In this document: piece by piece, positions 60,107 through 64,000 of the stretch
Numbering within the stretch: position 1 is the first letter of the stretch
Layout: each line of letters starts with the position of its first letter
Source: Brevibacterium picturae
GTDB lineage: Bacteria; Actinomycetota; Actinomycetes; Actinomycetales; Brevibacteriaceae
Assembly: GCF_900105045.1 (NCBI RefSeq)
Contig: NZ_LT629739.1
Coordinates: 1,612,001 to 1,676,000 of the forward strand
DNA length: 64,000 bases
Reading direction: 5' to 3'
The notes under the pieces: generated by a model
Seen by the model: only the letters and a program-made list of their open reading frames with translations
Told to the model about the DNA's origin: nothing
Databases searched by the model: none
Position numbers and translations under genes: made by a program

Positions 60107-60222
60107 GCCGCCGATGTTACCGCCCACCCCTGACGTAGGAGCATCACGAAAGCACCGACATGTGACCACCGCCAGCCGATGCCATCACCGTCCACGTCAG
60201 TCGGGAATGAGAAGATGGCACG

Positions 60223-63200
60223 GTGCCCGACAGCAACCACACCTCGTCCCACCACACCGCCGGTTGGCGTGACGCTTTCGCCTCCCTCGCCGAGGTGGCC
60301 CCGCAGTCCTACACGCCCGTGGCCTTGGGATTCGAGCTCGTCGAGGTCGTGGCCCGCACCTGGTTCGAGCCGAAGCACACGGTCGTTCTGGAGAAGCAGG
60401 AGGTCTCCCCCGGGACCGATCCCAGCCTAGCGATCCGTCCGCTTGTCCTCAGTGAATCCGGCAATTGGGTGAAGAAGTCACTGACCTGGCGCACCATCGA
60501 CCGCATGGCCAGGCAGTTCAGCGTCGACCCCCGCCATCAGGAATGGTTCACTCAGCTCGCGGGACTGCGCACCCGGGACAAGACGGACTTCACGCCCGAT
60601 GGTGCGCCGTACAACCTCGGCGATTTTCACACTCCACTGTTGTGGGACATGTTCGCTCAGGCCACTGAGCTCGGGATCGAACTCGTCGGAGTCAATCAGG
60701 GCATGAACGTGCACATCGGGCGCGAGGCGAAGGCGATCATCGACGTCAATCGCGTGAAGAACCAACTTCGGGTCCAGCCGCGGGTGAGCATCGATGAACG
60801 CGAATTCTCGCCGGGGTTGACCAAGCCGATCTGGATGCACGGGTTCTTCGGCGTCGACTTGCGCTCGGGCTTCACCGTGACCCTGGCCCCAGCCGCCAAA
60901 GCGACGGCGCAATCGGCACTGTCAGTCTTCGCAGCACCCGGCCCGATCGCGATCCCCGCAAGCGAGTCCGAGGAGTTCTTCGAGGAGTACTACCCACTTC
61001 TACGCACCTCCGCCGAGGTCGTCAGCACCGACGAGACCGTGAAGTTCCCCCGATTCAGCCAGCCGCAGCTGGTGCTCTTCATGGTCTACGGAGCGAAGGA
61101 CCACCTGAGCCTGCAGTGGTATTGGGAGTACACGGGGCCGCGCCGGACCCTGCCCGTGGTCCCCCTGTCGAAGCTCGGCACCTCGGCCATTCGCAGCACC
61201 GCGGCTGGGCGCGCCACAGCAGGCACACGCGGCACAGCAAACCCGCCCACCATGGCGACCCCGGACCCGCGCGACAATCGCGACCTTGAGCACGAGGGCA
61301 GCGTCCTCGGGCAGGTCGAATCCGTCCTCGCCGAGACCCAACCGCCCGGCCATCCGCGCGACATGGAGCTGACCGACGTCGACACCGCGGACTTCGTCGT
61401 CAACGCCTTACCTGAGCTCGAGGAGATCGAGCACGTCAAGGTCATCACGCGCGGGAAGAAGCAGCCCTACCGTGAACTCGGCGGCGAACCGAACATCACC
61501 ATCACCTCGGTCGAGTCGGAGAAGAACGACTGGTTCGATCTCGGCTTCCAGATCAGCGTCGACGGCCATCCTGTCCCCTTCGTCAAACTCTTCAAGGCAC
61601 TGGCGTCGGGCACGAAGAAGATCAAACTCGTCGACGACACGTTCCTGTCTCTGAACAAACCCGCCTTCGACAAGATCAAGGCTCTGCTGGCCGAGGCTGA
61701 TCTCATCCCCGAGTGGGAGCCCGAGTCCCCGAAGATCGCCCGCCTGCACGCGGGCCTGTGGGCCGAGTTCGAGGACTTAGCCGACGAGTCACTGCCGGCC
61801 CAGTCATGGCGGGAATCCGCGCAGGCCCTGCTTGACCTCGACCAGCTGCCCGCCACTCGGGTGCCGGCCCTGGGCGGTGTCACCATGCGCCCGTACCAGG
61901 TGCAGGGGTTCCGGTGGTTGGCGCTGTTGCACAGATGCCACCTCGGCGGGGTCCTCGCCGATGACATGGGCCTGGGCAAGACCCTGCAGACGCTGGCACT
62001 GATCGTCCACGTCAAGGCCGAGGCCGCGGCGTCGAGTGACGCGGGGCCGCACCTGCCGTTCCTCGTCGTCGCCCCCACCTCGGTGGTGGACAACTGGGCG
62101 AAAGAGGCCGCGAAGTTCACCCCCGACATCGACGTTCGCGTCGTTGCAGAGTCGACGAGGAAGAGGCAGAAGCCCCTCGCCGAGGTGGCCGCTGGTGCCG
62201 ATGTCATCGTCATGTCCTATGCGATGCTTCGCTTGGACGAGGACCCGATCTCGCGCCTGGAGTGGGCGGGATTTGTTCTCGACGAGGCACAGTTCGTCAA
62301 GAACAGCTCCTCCCAGGTCCACCAGGCTGCGAAGTCCGTCAACGCCCCGTTCCGCCTGGCGCTGACGGGCACTCCCATGGAGAATTCGCTGCGCGATATG
62401 TGGTCCATCTTCGCCATCACCGCGCCCGGTCTGTTTCCGAGTGCACACCGCTTCGACGAAGAATACGTCCGACCGATCGAGGGCGGGGAGAACCCGGGAC
62501 GCATGGGACGCCTGCAGAGAAGGATCAAACCGTTCATGCTGCGCCGGACGAAGGATCTCGTTGCTGCGGATCTGCCGGAGAAGCAGGAGCAGGTCATCAA
62601 TGTCGAGCTCAATGCCGCGCATCGCACACTCTACGATCGGGTGCTGCAGAAGGAGCGGAAGAAGATCCTCGGCTTCATCGACAGCGACTACGACAAGCAG
62701 CGCTTCATCGTCTTCCGGTCACTGACCCTGCTGCGCATGCTCGCCCTGGACCCGCGCATCGTCGACGGCGAACACGAGGGTGTGCCGTCGAGTAAGCTTG
62801 CGGCCCTCATGGACCGACTCGAGGATGTCGTGGCCGAAGGCCATCGGTCGATCGTGTTCAGCCAGTTCACCTCGTTCCTGACCAAAATCACCGAAGACCT
62901 CGCTCGCCGAGGTGTCCCCTACGTCCTCCTCGACGGCTCCACGAGAAATCGCGGCCAGGTCGTCGAAGCGTTCCGGACCGGCGAGGCTCCCGTCTTCCTC
63001 ATCAGCCTCAAGGCCGGCGGGTTCGGACTCAACCTCACCGAGGCTGACTATGTCTTCCTCATGGACCCGTGGTGGAATCCGGCGACGGAGAATCAGGCGA
63101 TCGATCGTGCCCACCGGATCGGGCAGACGAAGAACGTCATGGTCTACCGCTACGTTGCCGAGGGCACGATCGAGGAGAAGGTCCTGGCCCTGCAGAAGAA

Positions 63201-63309
63201 GAAGGCCGAACTCTTCGACTCCCTCATGACCGACGGGCAGAACTTCGATGGTCAGGCGTTCAGCCAGACGGTCACGGCCGAGGATATTCGGGGACTGTTC
63301 GAGGGATAG
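60223..63309 (+). CDS. SNF2-family DEAD/DEAH helicase
   Basis: 1028 residues from a GTG at 60223. The C-terminal half carries the whole SNF2 ATPase: motif I ADDMGLGKTLQTLALI, motif II VLDEAQFVKNSSS, motif III ALTGTPMENSLRDMW, RRTKDLVAADLPEKQEQV, motif V GGFGLNLTEADYVFLMDPWW and motif VI NQAIDRAHRIGQTKNVMVYR. The N-terminal 560 residues are actinobacterial-type with no zinc finger visible. SNF2 proteins remodel or translocate on double-stranded DNA; bacterial ones assist RNA polymerase or act in defence. It is not in an obvious defence island. Confidence 0.92.
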   Translation: MPDSNHTSSHHTAGWRDAFASLAEVAPQSYTPVALGFELVEVVARTWFEPKHTVVLEKQEVSPGTDPSLAIRPLVLSESGNWVKKSLTWRTIDRMARQFSVDPRHQEWFTQLAGLRTRDKTDFTPDGAPYNLGDFHTPLLWDMFAQATELGIELVGVNQGMNVHIGREAKAIIDVNRVKNQLRVQPRVSIDEREFSPGLTKPIWMHGFFGVDLRSGFTVTLAPAAKATAQSALSVFAAPGPIAIPASESEEFFEEYYPLLRTSAEVVSTDETVKFPRFSQPQLVLFMVYGAKDHLSLQWYWEYTGPRRTLPVVPLSKLGTSAIRSTAAGRATAGTRGTANPPTMATPDPRDNRDLEHEGSVLGQVESVLAETQPPGHPRDMELTDVDTADFVVNALPELEEIEHVKVITRGKKQPYRELGGEPNITITSVESEKNDWFDLGFQISVDGHPVPFVKLFKALASGTKKIKLVDDTFLSLNKPAFDKIKALLAEADLIPEWEPESPKIARLHAGLWAEFEDLADESLPAQSWRESAQALLDLDQLPATRVPALGGVTMRPYQVQGFRWLALLHRCHLGGVLADDMGLGKTLQTLALIVHVKAEAAASSDAGPHLPFLVVAPTSVVDNWAKEAAKFTPDIDVRVVAESTRKRQKPLAEVAAGADVIVMSYAMLRLDEDPISRLEWAGFVLDEAQFVKNSSSQVHQAAKSVNAPFRLALTGTPMENSLRDMWSIFAITAPGLFPSAHRFDEEYVRPIEGGENPGRMGRLQRRIKPFMLRRTKDLVAADLPEKQEQVINVELNAAHRTLYDRVLQKERKKILGFIDSDYDKQRFIVFRSLTLLRMLALDPRIVDGEHEGVPSSKLAALMDRLEDVVAEGHRSIVFSQFTSFLTKITEDLARRGVPYVLLDGSTRNRGQVVEAFRTGEAPVFLISLKAGGFGLNLTEADYVFLMDPWWNPATENQAIDRAHRIGQTKNVMVYRYVAEGTIEEKVLALQKKKAELFDSLMTDGQNFDGQAFSQTVTAEDIRGLFEG

Positions 63310-63380
63310 GGGCTCAGCCGTCGACCGCACCAGGGCTCTCGCTCATGAGGGTACCTCGACCGACTATTCTGATAGTGACG

Positions 63381-64000
63381 ATGACTGAGGATTCGAAAGC
63401 GGCGGCCCGAGAGCAGCGCTGGCAGGCACGCCTGGCAGTGCCGGTTCTGGTGGCCGCACTCGTCTCGATTCCCGCCGTGTTCCTCACCTTCCTCTCCGAG
63501 CCGTGGAGCGATGCAGGAAGAGTCATCAACCTCCTCTCCGGTTTGGTTCTCGTCGGGGAGACCCTCATCCTCTTCCTCGTCACTCCGAGCAAGAAGTCCT
63601 GGTTCAAACGGCACCTGTGGCTGGTGGTGCTCACGGTTCTCGTGGTCATCGGAGTCGTCTTCGCCCTCGGGCCCGTTCAGCTGTTCCGCATCATCCGGCT
63701 CGTCGGCGCTCTGAGGATCCTGCGTACCGGCAGGATCATCAAGGCCGGACGGCTCCTATCCGGACGCATCAGCGGCAGATGGAATCGGCTCGCAGCACTG
63801 GGCGTCTCGATTCTCGTGGCGATCTTCGTTGCCGCCACACTTGCCGATCCGAGTTCGACTGTGCGCGAAATCCTGCGCGGCGTTCTGCCGTTCGACTTCG
63901 GACCCATCGCGGTCATCGTCTCCGGGCTGGTCTTGGCGGGAGCGACCTTCATCGTCCTCTTCGATCGCGGGAGCAAGGACGAAGAGGACGAGGAGACAGA
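63381..64000 (+). CDS. Membrane protein with an S4-like basic helix (partial)
   Basis: At least 206 codons to the right edge; ATG at 63381 or GTG at 63375 (TATTCT near 63365 could give a leaderless start). Four or five hydrophobic helices are visible. After the third, a helix beginning LFRIIRLVGALRILRTG carries Arg about every third residue, similar to voltage-sensor segment S4. The rest shows two more helices. An ion-channel relative is possible, but the pore would lie beyond the window. Confidence 0.55.
   Translation, partial: MTEDSKAAAREQRWQARLAVPVLVAALVSIPAVFLTFLSEPWSDAGRVINLLSGLVLVGETLILFLVTPSKKSWFKRHLWLVVLTVLVVIGVVFALGPVQLFRIIRLVGALRILRTGRIIKAGRLLSGRISGRWNRLAALGVSILVAIFVAATLADPSSTVREILRGVLPFDFGPIAVIVSGLVLAGATFIVLFDRGSKDEEDEET

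Larger units (their letters stand above)
2774..62188. repeat. Dispersed 11-mer CGCCGAGGTGG (at least 20 copies)
   Basis: Plus-orientation copies start at 2774, 10409, 14814, 15798, 21335, 40599, 41807, 50443, 51671, 53651, 57461, 60288 and 62178. Reverse copies (CCACCTCGGCG) start at 11518, 30596, 33416, 43617, 48941, 56027 and 61938. Copies at 21335 and 57461 are non-coding. The others fall in both gene orientations and code for different peptides, such as AEV and TSA. Confidence 0.7.

Noticed and set aside
1..64000. CRISPR arrays, tRNA, rRNA, insertion sequences, integrases
   Set aside because: No regularly spaced repeats, cloverleaf ends, rRNA segments, transposase or integrase motifs were seen in the window.

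Overview
The window is high-GC bacterial DNA with the features of an actinobacterium (Actinomycetota). Several starts appear leaderless, with a -10 hexamer 5-7 bases before the start codon. GTG and TTG starts are common, genes overlap by ATGA, and the histidine-utilisation locus has an IclR-type regulator. The overall gene content resembles Brevibacterium or a close relative; that genus assignment is inference from gene style. I see no rRNA, tRNA, CRISPR array, insertion sequence or phage genes. It reads as chromosomal catabolic and accessory DNA.

Layout. 1-2.0 kb: a truncated CPBP membrane protease, a VOC protein and a two-gene toxin-antitoxin pair (ribbon-helix-helix antitoxin plus Doc/Fic toxin). 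2.1-6.3 kb: a LysR regulator divergent from a CitMHS-type carboxylate transporter and an AtuA-like protein split into two overlapping genes. 6.3-9.5 kb: a sterol-type glycosyltransferase and a BCCT transporter. 9.5-21.3 kb: the histidine-utilisation (hut) locus. Its minus-strand order is hutU, an AMP-dependent acyl ligase, hutI, hutH, an M20 amidohydrolase, hutF and an IclR regulator; a GntP-type permease is divergent from hutU. 21.5-27.2 kb: a LysR regulator, a membrane protein, a decayed CoA-transferase fragment, an NhaC antiporter and a secreted lipase.

27.4-38.5 kb is the most interesting region. It holds two non-canonical Nramp-fold transporters, a D-2-hydroxyacid dehydrogenase, a DapA-family lyase, an aldo/keto reductase, a four-carbon acid-sugar kinase, a PdxA2-type 4-phosphate dehydrogenase, a DeoR regulator and a BNR/Asp-box sialidase-like protein. 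A 15-bp palindrome, TGCG-N7-YGCA, occurs as spaced pairs at two promoter regions and at least once at a third, which ties the block into one regulon. I infer a catabolic pathway for an acidic sugar or its glycoside.

38.5-46.9 kb: a TSUP exporter, a DUF1345 protein, and a LysR-linked amide operon (MFS transporter, M20 amidohydrolase, two amidases with ATGA overlaps). 46.9-53.3 kb: lgt, two class I aminotransferases, a GNAT protein, a cupin and a DadA-like FAD oxidoreductase. 53.5-64 kb: an NAD(P)H-binding protein, an OmpA-domain protein coupled to a lipoprotein, a protein with HNH-associated repeats, small membrane proteins with a MerR regulator, a HAD dehalogenase, a 56-residue protein, VOC and NTF2-like proteins, a SNF2 helicase and a truncated membrane protein.

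In the hut locus, the palindrome GTCCGATATTTCGGAC occurs upstream of both hutU and hutI, each time 41 bases before a plausible -10 element; this suggests an activator-driven pair of promoters. A second theme is the 11-mer CGCCGAGGTGG, found at least 20 times on both strands, in different reading frames and in non-coding DNA.
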